Assembly: GCA_020845495.1 (NCBI GenBank)
Contig: JADLFM010000057.1
Span: 1-40,497 of the forward strand
Direction of reading: 5' to 3'
Length of the DNA stretch: 40,497 nt
From: Chloroflexota bacterium
GTDB lineage: Bacteria; Chloroflexota; UBA6077; JACCZL01
Shown in pieces: positions 1 through 7,093 of the stretch. The position numbers and the translations under genes are program-made. A model generated the notes under the pieces. That model did no database searches, had not been told where the DNA came from, and saw only the letters and a list, made by a program, of their open reading frames with translations. Positions within the stretch are counted from its first letter, which is position 1. Each line of letters opens with the position of its first letter.

Positions 1-105
1 CTGGTGTGGCTCGCGACGACCCAGGCCCGCAACGCCGCCGCCACCCACGCTCACGCCCGCAGACGGCAGCGTAATCGCCTCGCTCTCGCCCTCAACCCAC
101 CATAA
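1..105 (+). CDS. C-terminal end of an unidentified gene (5' end outside window)
   Basis: An open frame runs from the window edge to a TAA at 103-105. It encodes 34 residues with a basic cluster near the end (HARRRQRNRLALALNPP). I do not recognise the family. A short basic tail just before a truncated gene would fit the C-terminus of a transposase whose element ends between 106 and 131, but nothing in the visible sequence proves this. It could equally be an ordinary gene end or a chance open frame. Confidence 0.3.
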   Translation: MVWLATTQARNAAATHAHARRRQRNRLALALNPP

Positions 106-140
106 CATATGTCGTTGTAGTACTAGCGGTCCTGTCCAGC

Positions 141-833
141 ATGGACGTCTACCGTGCCTTCGGGGCCGTCAACGAGGGCCGCGAGACCGATCCGCTCCCC
201 CTCGACGAGACGTCACCGGTTCGCACCGAACGTTACCCCTATCGGGGCAAGATCCCCGGCATGGACGATTACGAGAAACTGGACGTCGAGGCGGTCTACC
301 TACGCCGCCAGGGCACCGTGCTCCGACTGCCGATGGTCTACGGCGAGCACGACGTCCAGCGTCGCGAGGAGCCTATCCTACGGCGCGTCAGGGCCGGCCG
401 AGCGCGTATTCCAGTCGGGCCGGGCACGTGGCTCTGGTCGCGCGGCTATGTGAAGGATATCGCGACGGCGGTTCGGCTGGCGATCGAGACGCCGGCGGCG
501 GCCGGCGAGGTGTTGAACTTGTGCGAGGCGCAGACCTGGACGATGGACGCATGGCTCCGCCAGATTCTGGCGGCAGCAGGATCCTCGACCGACCTGACGC
601 GAGTGCCCGAGGATCTGCTGCCGCGCGATCTCGGCCTGACCGGGTCGATTCGCCAGCAGATCCTGGTCGTCCCGGCGAAAGCGCGCGCACTGCTCGGCTG
701 GACCCACGGCGATCCGGAGGACCGGGTCCGACGCTCGGTCGCTTGGCACCTCGCGCATCCGCCGAGCGAGCCGGAGTCTGACTTCTCAGCGGACGACCGC
801 GCGCTCGCAGCCGCTATCACCGACGCAGGCTGA
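141..833 (+). CDS. NAD-dependent epimerase/dehydratase family protein, N-terminally truncated
   Basis: The 230-residue product is the middle and C-terminal part of an extended short-chain dehydrogenase/epimerase. It begins at the segment SSMDVYRAFG, which in full-length relatives follows the Rossmann beta-alpha units, so the N-terminal GxxGxxG nucleotide-binding half (roughly 80-100 residues) is absent. Later family features remain: a substrate-site segment LRLPMVYGEHD near residues 62-72, and GYVKDIATAVRLAIE, the usual 'D-V-A-x-A' helix. The same frame stays open upstream only to a TAA at 72-74, and residues encoded just before the ATG (LSS) still match the family, so the break lies at about 130. 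The gene is probably inactive, or a fragment left by an insertion or deletion. It converges on the hydrolase gene downstream. Confidence 0.7.
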   Translation: MDVYRAFGAVNEGRETDPLPLDETSPVRTERYPYRGKIPGMDDYEKLDVEAVYLRRQGTVLRLPMVYGEHDVQRREEPILRRVRAGRARIPVGPGTWLWSRGYVKDIATAVRLAIETPAAAGEVLNLCEAQTWTMDAWLRQILAAAGSSTDLTRVPEDLLPRDLGLTGSIRQQILVVPAKARALLGWTHGDPEDRVRRSVAWHLAHPPSEPESDFSADDRALAAAITDAG

Positions 834-846
834 TACCGCTTTCACA

Positions 847-885
847 CCCTCCCCCGCGAGCCTGCGTACACCTCGTGGGGGAGGG
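847..885. terminator. Hairpin between convergent genes (possible bidirectional terminator)
   Basis: The arms at 847-860 (CCCTCCCCCGCGAG) and 872-885 pair over 14 bp with one G-T wobble and an 11-nt loop. The hairpin sits between the stop of the epimerase (833, plus strand) and the stop of the hydrolase (968, minus strand). There is no clear T-run on either side, so an intrinsic terminator is only inferred from position and stem strength. Confidence 0.4.
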
Positions 886-967
886 AGTATTCAGTGCTCC
901 GAGCCCGGCGTGCCCCGAGCCCGACGCTGCCGAGGAACGCCCTTGCGTCGACATACGCTGGCGCTGG

Positions 968-1783
968 CTACACCTCGACAGCGCCCTGGTCGACGGCAAG
1001 CCCCACATCACCCCCGAACGCCACTCGCGCTTCGACGAGCATCGGCTCAGCCAGGGCGTCATCCGGAAGGTGCGTCAGGTACAGGCGTTGCGCGCCGGCC
1101 GCCCGTGCGGCACGGCCGGCGTCGCCGGCCGTCGAATGTCCCCCACGGTGAATGGCATCAGCCTGTGCGTCCAGGCCGCCGGCCTCGTGGAACAGGATGT
1201 CGACACCCTGACACGCTTCGACGAGCCGGTCCGAGGGCCGAGTATCGCCGCTGTAGCCAAGGCGTACGCCATCGACGTCGACCACACAACCCAGCGCACC
1301 ACCCTCCGGCGGCTCGTGATCCACGAGAAAGACCGCGAGCGTGCCGCCATCCGGCAGCTCCGCGCGCTCGCCATCTTGAAGCGACATCCATCGCAGGGCC
1401 GGCGCGAGGTTCGTCGGTGTATTCGAGCCAGTCGCTTCGAAGAAGCGTCCGAGCGCCGCAAGGACGCGCGGTTCCGCGTAAACGCGCGTCTCGATCGCCG
1501 TCGGACTCTCGCCGGCGCGGACGGTCTGGACCCGCTGCCAGAGCAGTAACGGATTGAGGCCGCCCATATGGTCGGCATGGCGATGGCTGACGAAGATGTC
1601 ACGCACCCGCCGAGGATCGACGCCACCCGTGAGGAGCGCCCGCACGACGTCCAGGCCATCGCCAGTGTCGAGGAGAATCGGCGGCAGAGAGCGGTCGGCG
1701 CGCTCGACGAGCAGGCACGCCTGGTAGCGGCATTCGTTAGCGGCGCCGCCGGTCCCGAGCAAGAGGACGCGCGGACGGGTCAT
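968..1783 (-). CDS. MBL-fold metallo-hydrolase (RNase Z-like)
   Basis: The 271-residue protein has the metallo-beta-lactamase signature SHRHADH with H67, H69, D71 and H72 as metal ligands. Further ligand candidates are H156 (VDHEPPEG), D180 in YSGDT and H238 in LTHL, the same order as in the RNase Z/phosphodiesterase branch. The N-terminal LLGTGGAA strand-loop is also typical of that branch. The ATG at 1783 is preceded by a GAGGTG ribosome-binding site on the minus strand. It is a cytosolic enzyme; the substrate cannot be told from sequence, and a cyclic or phosphate diester is only an inference from the family. It is divergent from the flavoprotein gene on its right. Confidence 0.88.
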   Translation of the reverse strand: MTRPRVLLLGTGGAANECRYQACLLVERADRSLPPILLDTGDGLDVVRALLTGGVDPRRVRDIFVSHRHADHMGGLNPLLLWQRVQTVRAGESPTAIETRVYAEPRVLAALGRFFEATGSNTPTNLAPALRWMSLQDGERAELPDGGTLAVFLVDHEPPEGGALGCVVDVDGVRLGYSGDTRPSDRLVEACQGVDILFHEAGGLDAQADAIHRGGHSTAGDAGRAARAAGAQRLYLTHLPDDALAEPMLVEARVAFGGDVGLAVDQGAVEV

Positions 1784-2019
1784 CGATCGTCACCTCAGCG
1801 GATGCTCGGCGCATCGCGCGCCCTGGAATGATGGCCGGTCCACAGGCGCCACGTCGAGGCGAACGAGGTATCAGTCATCAGGCATCGGCACGGGCCACTC
1901 CCCCGGACGACGCTCGCCTGAGGACTGTCTGCGGGGTGTTGATAGCGCGTTACTCTCGTCAGTGCGGAACGGCTCTGGTAGCATGGGACTCTGCGCGGGA
2001 CTGCGTGTGGGGGGAGGAC

Positions 2020-3258
2020 GTGCCACAGGTCGACCATCTCATCATCGGGGGCGGACTGGCAGGCGTATCGGCGGCCGAGACACTGCGGGCTGTCGGGGTG
2101 CGCGGCTCGATCGCCATCGTCTCGGGTGAGATCGACCCTCCGCACGACCGCCCGCCTCTCTCCAAGCAATTCCTCCGCGACGAGCGCTCGCGCGAGCAGG
2201 TGCTCCTGAAGCCGCTCGACTTCTACCAGGCGCAGCGGATCGGCCTTGCCCTCGGCACGCCTGCCCTCGAGCTCGACCCGGCTGCCCACGAAGTTCTCCT
2301 GGCCGATGGTACGAAGGTCGGGTACCAGCGGCTGTTGCTCGCCACGGGCGGACGGCCCCGCAAGCTCGGCGTGCCCGGCGAGACCATGCCAGGGGTGTAC
2401 GAGCTTCGCACGCTGGCAGAGGCCGAGCGCTTGAAGGAGGCGGCCGGTGCCGCGACGAGCGTCGTGGTCATCGGGGCCGGCTTCCTCGGGCTCGAGATCG
2501 CCGCGGCGCTGGCGGTGCGCGGGCTCGAGGTGACTGTCCTGAATTTGGGTGACCGCGTCTGGCCCGGCATCGTGCCACCTGAGATCGCCGCCGCTATTCA
2601 GTCCGACTTCGAGGCGCGGGGGGTTACCTTCCGCCACCTCGTGCGGGTGACCGCGTTTGAGGGCAAGGAGCGCCTGGAGCTCATCATCACCAACGCCGGC
2701 GACTTCGAGGCGAGCTTCGCCATCGTGGCGGCCGGTATCCAGTTGAACACGGAGCTTGCCGAGGCAGCCGGCCTGGACGTCGCCGGTGGGATCGTCGTCG
2801 ACGAGCTACTCCAGACTTCGGCGCAGCACGTCTACGCGGCAGGCGACGTGGCAAGCTTTCCGGACCCGTTCGCGAGCCTGGATGGGCAGCCGGTCCGCCG
2901 CCACGTCGAGCACTGGGACAATGCGATCGCGCAGGGGAAGGTGGCCGGCGCGAACATGGCCGGGCGGAGGCTCGCCTACCGGCGGGTGCCGTACTTCTGG
3001 TCCGATCTGTTCGAGATGAACGTCAACGTGCTCGGTGCGCTCGACGGCGCCGAGCGGACGGTTCTGCGCGGCTCGATCGAGGAGCGGCGATTCACCTATC
3101 TGGTGCTGCGTGGCGGCCTGATTCGCGGCGCCTTGATGGCCAATCAGGTCCGCGACCGCAAGCCGCTGGCGGCGCTGATTGGCAAGCGCATCCCGGTTGG
3201 GGACCAGATCGAGCAGCTCGCCGACGCGTCGTTCTCACTGGCGGCGCTCGCGGGGTGA
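2020..3258 (+). CDS. FAD/NAD(P)-dependent oxidoreductase, ferredoxin (rubredoxin) reductase type
   Basis: The product (about 412 residues) has the FAD-binding GGGLAG loop at its very N-terminus, the RPPLSK motif of Rieske/rhodocoxin-type ferredoxin reductases, and a second Rossmann motif VVVIGAGFLGLEIA for NAD(P)H. It also has the YAAGDVA motif that contacts FAD, and a C-terminal reductase domain beginning near VEHWDNAIAQG. It would transfer electrons from NAD(P)H to a small iron-sulphur partner; no ferredoxin gene lies nearby. The frame is open back to 1828, but family homology begins only at the residues encoded from 2020 (GTG). GTG 2005 is an alternative start, since the GGGGAGGA at 2011-2018 lies too close to 2020 for an ideal ribosome-binding site. 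Confidence 0.87.
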   Translation: MPQVDHLIIGGGLAGVSAAETLRAVGVRGSIAIVSGEIDPPHDRPPLSKQFLRDERSREQVLLKPLDFYQAQRIGLALGTPALELDPAAHEVLLADGTKVGYQRLLLATGGRPRKLGVPGETMPGVYELRTLAEAERLKEAAGAATSVVVIGAGFLGLEIAAALAVRGLEVTVLNLGDRVWPGIVPPEIAAAIQSDFEARGVTFRHLVRVTAFEGKERLELIITNAGDFEASFAIVAAGIQLNTELAEAAGLDVAGGIVVDELLQTSAQHVYAAGDVASFPDPFASLDGQPVRRHVEHWDNAIAQGKVAGANMAGRRLAYRRVPYFWSDLFEMNVNVLGALDGAERTVLRGSIEERRFTYLVLRGGLIRGALMANQVRDRKPLAALIGKRIPVGDQIEQLADASFSLAALAG

Positions 3259-3354
3259 CCGGTCAGGGACACGGCCAGTGGTCGGGCGCGTTCGATAGCG
3301 GCGGTCGCGCACCACGCGCGGTGCCCAGACGAGTAGCGCCGTGAGTATCACCCC

Positions 3355-4416
3355 ATGAACCGCACTGACCGCCTCCTGGGCATCTTGCTCGAATTACAGG
3401 CCCGTGGAGGCGTACGCGCCGAGGATCTGGCCCAGACATTCGAGGTCAGCGTCCGGACCGTCTACCGCGATGTCCAGGCGCTCTGCGAGACCGGCGTGCC
3501 GGTCGTGGCGACACCCGGCAAGGGCTATCGACTTCTCGACGGCTACTTTCTCCCACCGCTCAGCTTTACGGCCGATGAGGCGGCGCTGCTGGTCCTGGGT
3601 GGAGGATTCGTCCGCGAGCGAGTCGACGCCGGCCTGCGCCGAGCGGCTGACGAGGCGCTCCGCAAGTTGAGGGGCATCCTGCCCCCTGACCGCCGCGCTG
3701 AGACGGAACAGCGTCGCAAGGCTCTGGCCTTCGCGACGATGACCCCGGCGGTTGCGGACGATCCCCGATTGGCGCTGGCGCGGCGCGCCATCGACGAGCG
3801 GCGGGTGGCCCGCCTGCTCTACCACACCTATCGACGGCCAGCGCCGGAATTGCGTGACGTCGAGCCGGTGCGGCTCATCCATCTGAATGACGGCTGGTAT
3901 CTGGCCGCCTACTGCCGGCTCCGGCAGGCGCCCCGCGTCTTTCGCCTCGACCGGGTCGACCGGCTAGCGGTACTGGAGGAGCGGTTCGTGCTCGACGTAC
4001 GGCACCACGACCCGCCGCACCCGCCGATGCGCCTGGGTGGATACCCTGAGGCCCGCGTCCGCTTCGAGCCGTCGGTGGTACGCTGGGTCCGCGAGCGCCA
4101 GTCATTCACCCTGCTGCGCGAGGAGCCCACGCCCGGCCGGACGCGGGCCGGTCCGGTCTTCGTCTACGCGATCCGCGACGAGCGCGAGTTGATCGGCTGG
4201 CTGCTGCAATGGGGACGCAGCGTCGAGGTGCTGGAACCGGCCTCGTTACGGGAGCGGCTCACCGAGGAAGCACGGGCGATCCTGGCATGCCACGGCGAGC
4301 CGCCGAGACGGGCCGCCTCCGAACCACGGCGCGCAGAGTCACGGAGCACGAGTTCGGACAAATGTTCGGGTTCGGCGTCGGCTCCTGACAGGCAGTTGTC
4401 AGGAGCGCGGGCGTAA
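3355..4416 (+). CDS. YafY-type transcriptional regulator (HTH-11 + WYL domain)
   Basis: The 353-residue protein starts with a DeoR/HTH-11-like winged helix (NRTDRLLGILLELQ through VSVRTVYRDVQALCETGVPV, residues 2-50), followed by the typical GKGYRLLDGYFLPPLSFT linker. A WYL domain covers about residues 140-220 (DGWYLAAYCRLRQAPRVFRLDRV), with a WCX-like extension after it. WYL domains sense ligands and are common in regulators that control a neighbouring gene. The C-terminal 30 residues are serine/arginine-rich and overlap a palindrome (4381-4406) that could be the operator of the next gene. The start is ATG at 3355. The regulator probably controls the VOC gene 66 bp downstream. Confidence 0.92.
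   Translation: MNRTDRLLGILLELQARGGVRAEDLAQTFEVSVRTVYRDVQALCETGVPVVATPGKGYRLLDGYFLPPLSFTADEAALLVLGGGFVRERVDAGLRRAADEALRKLRGILPPDRRAETEQRRKALAFATMTPAVADDPRLALARRAIDERRVARLLYHTYRRPAPELRDVEPVRLIHLNDGWYLAAYCRLRQAPRVFRLDRVDRLAVLEERFVLDVRHHDPPHPPMRLGGYPEARVRFEPSVVRWVRERQSFTLLREEPTPGRTRAGPVFVYAIRDERELIGWLLQWGRSVEVLEPASLRERLTEEARAILACHGEPPRRAASEPRRAESRSTSSDKCSGSASAPDRQLSGARA
4381..4406. promoter_or_regulatory. Perfect 10-bp palindrome, candidate WYL-regulator operator
   Basis: GCTCCTGACA, then a 6-nt spacer, then TGTCAGGAGC gives a perfect dyad with core TGACA-N6-TGTCA. It lies in the last codons of the WYL regulator gene and 77 bp before the GTG of the first VOC gene, where an operator for that gene would be expected. 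A stem-loop role in the RNA is the alternative. Regulator binding is inferred, not shown. Confidence 0.45.
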
Positions 4417-4482
4417 GCTGACGGTACAGGTCGGGCATGCGGCGACGGGCGCTCCGACCGAGTACCGGACAGGAGCCGGACC

Positions 4483-4842
4483 GTGATCGAGGGTTTGACC
4501 TACGTTATCGTGACCACGGATGACGTGCCGCGTGCGCGCGCCTTCTACACCGAGAAGCTGGGCCTGGCGACCGAGGATGACATCGGCGACCAGTTCAGCC
4601 AGTTCACCACGCGCGACGGCACCCGCTGGGCCGTCATGCAGTCGCCGTCCCACGCGGCGCCCCGAAGCGCCGAGTTGTACCTGACGGTCGGCGACCCGGA
4701 TGAAGCGTACCGGGTGTGGCAGTCGCGCGGCGTCGAGATGGTCACCGAGCCGCACGACGAGCCGTTCGGACGGACGTTCGCCTTCAAGGACGCCGACGGC
4801 CGGGTGCTCCACGCCTACGCGCCACCTCGGCCTCCCGCATGA
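4483..4842 (+). CDS. VOC family protein (glyoxalase/bleomycin-resistance fold)
   Basis: The 119-residue protein is one complete vicinal-oxygen-chelate unit pair: the first beta-alpha-beta-beta-beta module starts IEGLTYVIVTTDDVPRARAF, and the second begins SAELYLTVGDPDEAYRVW. It ends with the usual FAFKDADGRVLHAY strand. GTG at 4483 follows an AGGAGC ribosome-binding site. Members of this fold are small cytosolic dioxygenases, isomerases, thiol transferases or drug-binding proteins, and the sequence does not tell which. It lies directly downstream of the WYL regulator and heads a group of three VOC genes. Confidence 0.9.
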   Translation: MIEGLTYVIVTTDDVPRARAFYTEKLGLATEDDIGDQFSQFTTRDGTRWAVMQSPSHAAPRSAELYLTVGDPDEAYRVWQSRGVEMVTEPHDEPFGRTFAFKDADGRVLHAYAPPRPPA

Positions 4843-4844
4843 GG

Positions 4845-4894
4845 GCGCCAGCCTTGGAGCGCCAGCCTTGGAGCGCCAGCCTTGGAGCGCCAGC
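4845..4894. repeat. 14-bp tandem repeat, 3.6 copies
   Basis: The unit GCGCCAGCCTTGGA is repeated without mismatch three times and then for 8 further bases. It begins immediately after the stop codon of the first VOC gene. The 14-bp period is twice seven, which matches the heptanucleotide arrays elsewhere in the window. Confidence 0.9.
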
Positions 4895-4972
4895 ATGTGG
4901 GTCCGCTGCCTAAATGGTGGAAGGTCAGGCGTGCCGATAACGCCCTGGCACGCTGACATGGAGAAATCGAGC

Positions 4973-5398
4973 ATGAGAGTACGTTTCGTTGCCGGCTTCG
5001 CGCCGATCGTCCCCGATCTCGCCGTTGCCCGCCGGCTCTACGTCGACGTCCTCGGGCTGCCGCTCGAAGGCGACGACTACCCGATGACTCACGCTCTGGA
5101 CGGTGTGAAGCACTTCGGGCTCTGGCCGCTGTCGGAGGCTGCGCGCGCCTGTTTCGGGATAGAGACCTGGCCGTCGGACGTACCGGCTCCGCAGGGTAGC
5201 CTGGAGTTCGAGGTGGATGATGTGGATACCGCGGCGGCCGAGCTCGAGGCCAGGGGGTACCGCCTGCTGGTGTCGGCGCACGTCGAGCCATGGGGTCAGA
5301 CGGTGGCGCGGCTACTGGGACCGGAGGGATTGCTGATCGGACTCACAGTGACGCCGTGGTTGCGAGAGGACACGTCGCAGGCGCCCACGTCGTCGTAG
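4973..5398 (+). CDS. VOC family protein
   Basis: The 141-residue product begins MRVRFVAGFAPIVPDLAVA, the first strand and helix of a VOC module, with the family pattern 'DLAVARRLYVDVLGLPLEG'. A second module starts GSLEFEVDDVDTAAAELEARG and ends ARLLGPEGLLIGLT. The ATG at 4973 has a GGAG ribosome-binding site nine bases upstream; an ATG at 4958 in the same frame is a less likely start. It is the second of three VOC genes. Its stop codon is followed within 25 bases by remnants of a MerR-type regulator. The substrate is not predictable. Confidence 0.87.
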   Translation: MRVRFVAGFAPIVPDLAVARRLYVDVLGLPLEGDDYPMTHALDGVKHFGLWPLSEAARACFGIETWPSDVPAPQGSLEFEVDDVDTAAAELEARGYRLLVSAHVEPWGQTVARLLGPEGLLIGLTVTPWLREDTSQAPTSS

Positions 5399-5422
5399 GC
5401 CAGGTCTCGAGGAGTTGGGCCT

Positions 5423-6059
5423 GCTACGCTCCAGCAGGTCTTGACGCTCCGGTACCTGGGCTTCGCGCTCGAACACCTCGGCGCACTCCTCGCTCGACCG
5501 GACTGTAGCCTGGAGGCTGCGCTCCAGATCCAGCGGCAGGTGCTGGGGGAACGGGGTGCCGAGATGGGGGGCGATCGACGCGGCGCTCGGGGCGCCGCTC
5601 GACGGACGGATTGAGGCGGGCCATTGGAACTGGCTGCACGGTGCCGAGGCGTCGGCCGTCGTGCAGATGGGGCTGATAGGGAAAGGCACAGTGATGGAAG
5701 AGCGGTATACGCCCGAGCAGATGAAGCAGTTCGAGGCGCTCGGCAAGGAGGTACCGCCCGAGGAGATCCACGCGGTCGAGGAGGGCTGGACGGCACTGCT
5801 GGCCGAGGTGCGGGCGAAGCGCGATCTGGACCCAGCGAGCGAGCCCGCCCGCGACCTTGCCGACCGGTGGCAGGCGCTGACCGAGCGGACGATGCGCCAC
5901 TACGAGAAGTACCCGGAGCTCGCGGCTGCCATCGCCGAAAGCTACCGCCAGCAGCGGTATACAGATACCCCACGGGCGCCCCAACCGGAGGACTTCGCGT
6001 TCATCGCGCGGGTGAACGAGGCGCGTGGTACGAGCGGCGCCGGTGGGGGCGCCTCATGA
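5423..6059 (+). pseudogene. MerR/TipA-type regulator remnant (DNA-binding domain lost, frameshifted)
   Basis: From 5423 the frame reads ATLQQVLTLRYLGFALEHLG and continues SLEAALQIQRQVLGE. This is the end of a MerR helix-turn-helix domain and its dimerisation helix. The frame then shifts at a run of six G's near 5565-5571 and continues in another frame as GAIDAALGA. That second frame runs into a TipAS-like ligand domain (MEERYTPEQMKQFEAL through the stop at 6057-6059). The winged-helix recognition part is missing altogether. The 3' part (ATG 5694, about 121 residues) is still open and could be translated as a stand-alone TipAS-like protein. It shares an ATGA overlap with the next VOC gene. In intact relatives such regulators activate transcription in response to bound drugs. 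Confidence 0.7.
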
Positions 6060-6481
6060 AGCCCAGGATCACGCTCCTCACTCTGGGCGTGAGCGATCTG
6101 GAACGGTCGCTCACCTTCTATCGCGACGGGCTCGGGTTGCCCACCGAGGGCATCCTCGGCCAGGAGTTCGAGTACGGGGCGGTGGCGTTCTTCACCCTTC
6201 AGAGCGGGCTGATGCTCGCGCTCTGGCCGAGGACGAGCATCGCCCGCGATACCGGCCTCCAGCTCCAGCCGCCGAGCGCGACCGAGATGACTATCGGGCA
6301 CAACGTCGGCAGTCGAGAGGAGGTCGACGCGGCGATGGAGCAGGCGGCCCGCGCCGGCGCAACTGTCGTCAAGCCTGCCGGCGAGACGTTCTGGGGCGGG
6401 TATGCAGGCTATTTTCAGGATCCCGACGGCCATGTGTGGGAGGTCGCCTGGAACCCGCAATTCGTGAGTAACGAAGGGTGA
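6056..6481 (+). CDS. VOC family protein, translationally coupled
   Basis: The 141-residue protein begins MKPRITLLTLGVSDLERSLTF and contains the typical FYRDGLGLPTEG and GYAGYFQDPDGHVWEVAWNP segments. The latter is the metal-ligand-bearing last strand of the VOC fold (E in WEVAWNP). The ATG overlaps the stop of the TipAS-like frame (ATGA at 6056-6059), implying translational coupling. The last five codons and the stop are themselves the first units of a heptanucleotide array, so the C-terminus was supplied or altered by the repeat. Its function is otherwise unknown. Confidence 0.88.
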   Translation: MKPRITLLTLGVSDLERSLTFYRDGLGLPTEGILGQEFEYGAVAFFTLQSGLMLALWPRTSIARDTGLQLQPPSATEMTIGHNVGSREEVDAAMEQAARAGATVVKPAGETFWGGYAGYFQDPDGHVWEVAWNPQFVSNEG

Positions 6482-6528
6482 GTGGCGAGTAGCGAGGGGT
6501 GAGTGGCGAGGGGTGAGTGGCGAGTGGA
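6466..6528. repeat. Heptanucleotide tandem array, nine units
   Basis: Nine consecutive 7-mers in strict phase alternate mostly between GAGTGGC and GAGGGGT (variants GAGTAAC, GAAGGGT, GAGTAGC, GAGTGGA). The array starts inside the 3' end of the third VOC gene and contains its stop codon. A second mini-array, two GCGAGTC units plus one variant, follows at 6552-6572. Confidence 0.9.
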
Positions 6529-6598
6529 CGGGAATACGACCTGCCCGGCTTGCGAGTCGCGAGTCGTGAGAACAGGGGCGTGGCTGGGCCGAGCGAGG

Positions 6599-6655
6599 CC
6601 GCATGGCTGAGGTGCGCGGCGTGCCTGAGGCGCGCCGCGCACCTCGGCCATGCGG
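6599..6655. repeat. 23-bp inverted repeat (hairpin)
   Basis: The arms at 6599-6621 (beginning CCGCATGGCTGAGGTGCG) and 6633-6655 are complementary over 23 bp with one G-T pair and an 11-nt loop. No T-run follows. It lies 45 bp from a parS site and could be a small mobile repeat, a structured transcript end or a chromosome-organisation element. Confidence 0.85.
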
Positions 6656-6699
6656 ATCCGGCCAGTGACGTGCGGCCGGCCCAGTCCATCGGGAGCCAT

Positions 6700-6715
6700 C
6701 GTTTCACGTGAAACA
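6700..6715. other. parS site (ParB/Spo0J binding palindrome)
   Basis: CGTTTCACGTGAAACA matches the bacterial parS consensus TGTTTCACGTGAAACA at 15 of 16 positions, including the complete 14-bp core palindrome. It lies in non-coding DNA. Such sites load ParB-CTP clamps and mark the origin-proximal part of a chromosome. Confidence 0.85.
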
Positions 6716-6812
6716 TGGCGTCCTGCCAGTCCCCACGACAGCCGTTCGGTGGACCCTGATCACGCCCCAGGCCGCTCGCCACAGGCTCACCAGACCTGGT
6801 CGACCGGAAGGT

Positions 6813-6992
6813 CCAGCGCCAGGCGTCGGCCGCCTGGCTGTAAACGGCCTCCGGAATGGCGAGCACCGAGTAGCTAGCATCACGGAGCATGGCAACGTAC
6901 TCAGCGCCGAAGGCGTTCGCGCGGTCATGCTGGGCGGCCCGCTCCGCAAACCACGCTCCTGGCTCGGCAGCACGTGCGACGAAGCGGTCACC
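6813..6992 (-). pseudogene. Decayed acyl-CoA dehydrogenase N-terminal fragment
   Basis: On the minus strand one frame reads ERAAQHDRANAFGAEYVA followed by MLRDASYSVLAIPEA. This resembles the N-terminal helical domain of acyl-CoA dehydrogenases ('ARAAEHDR..FP.E....LR.AGY..L.VPE.LGG'). The glycine-rich continuation and the whole FAD-binding and catalytic part are missing, and the reading frame then becomes non-coding in character. I read it as a relic; the match is by eye and short. Confidence 0.4.
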
Positions 6993-7093
6993 GCCGGCAT
7001 GGAGGGAAGGCGGCCACCATCTTCCTCGGAGCCGACATGGTGGATACCCGCCACTCCAGCGGCCCTACGGCCAGGGGGAAAGCCGACCCGGTC

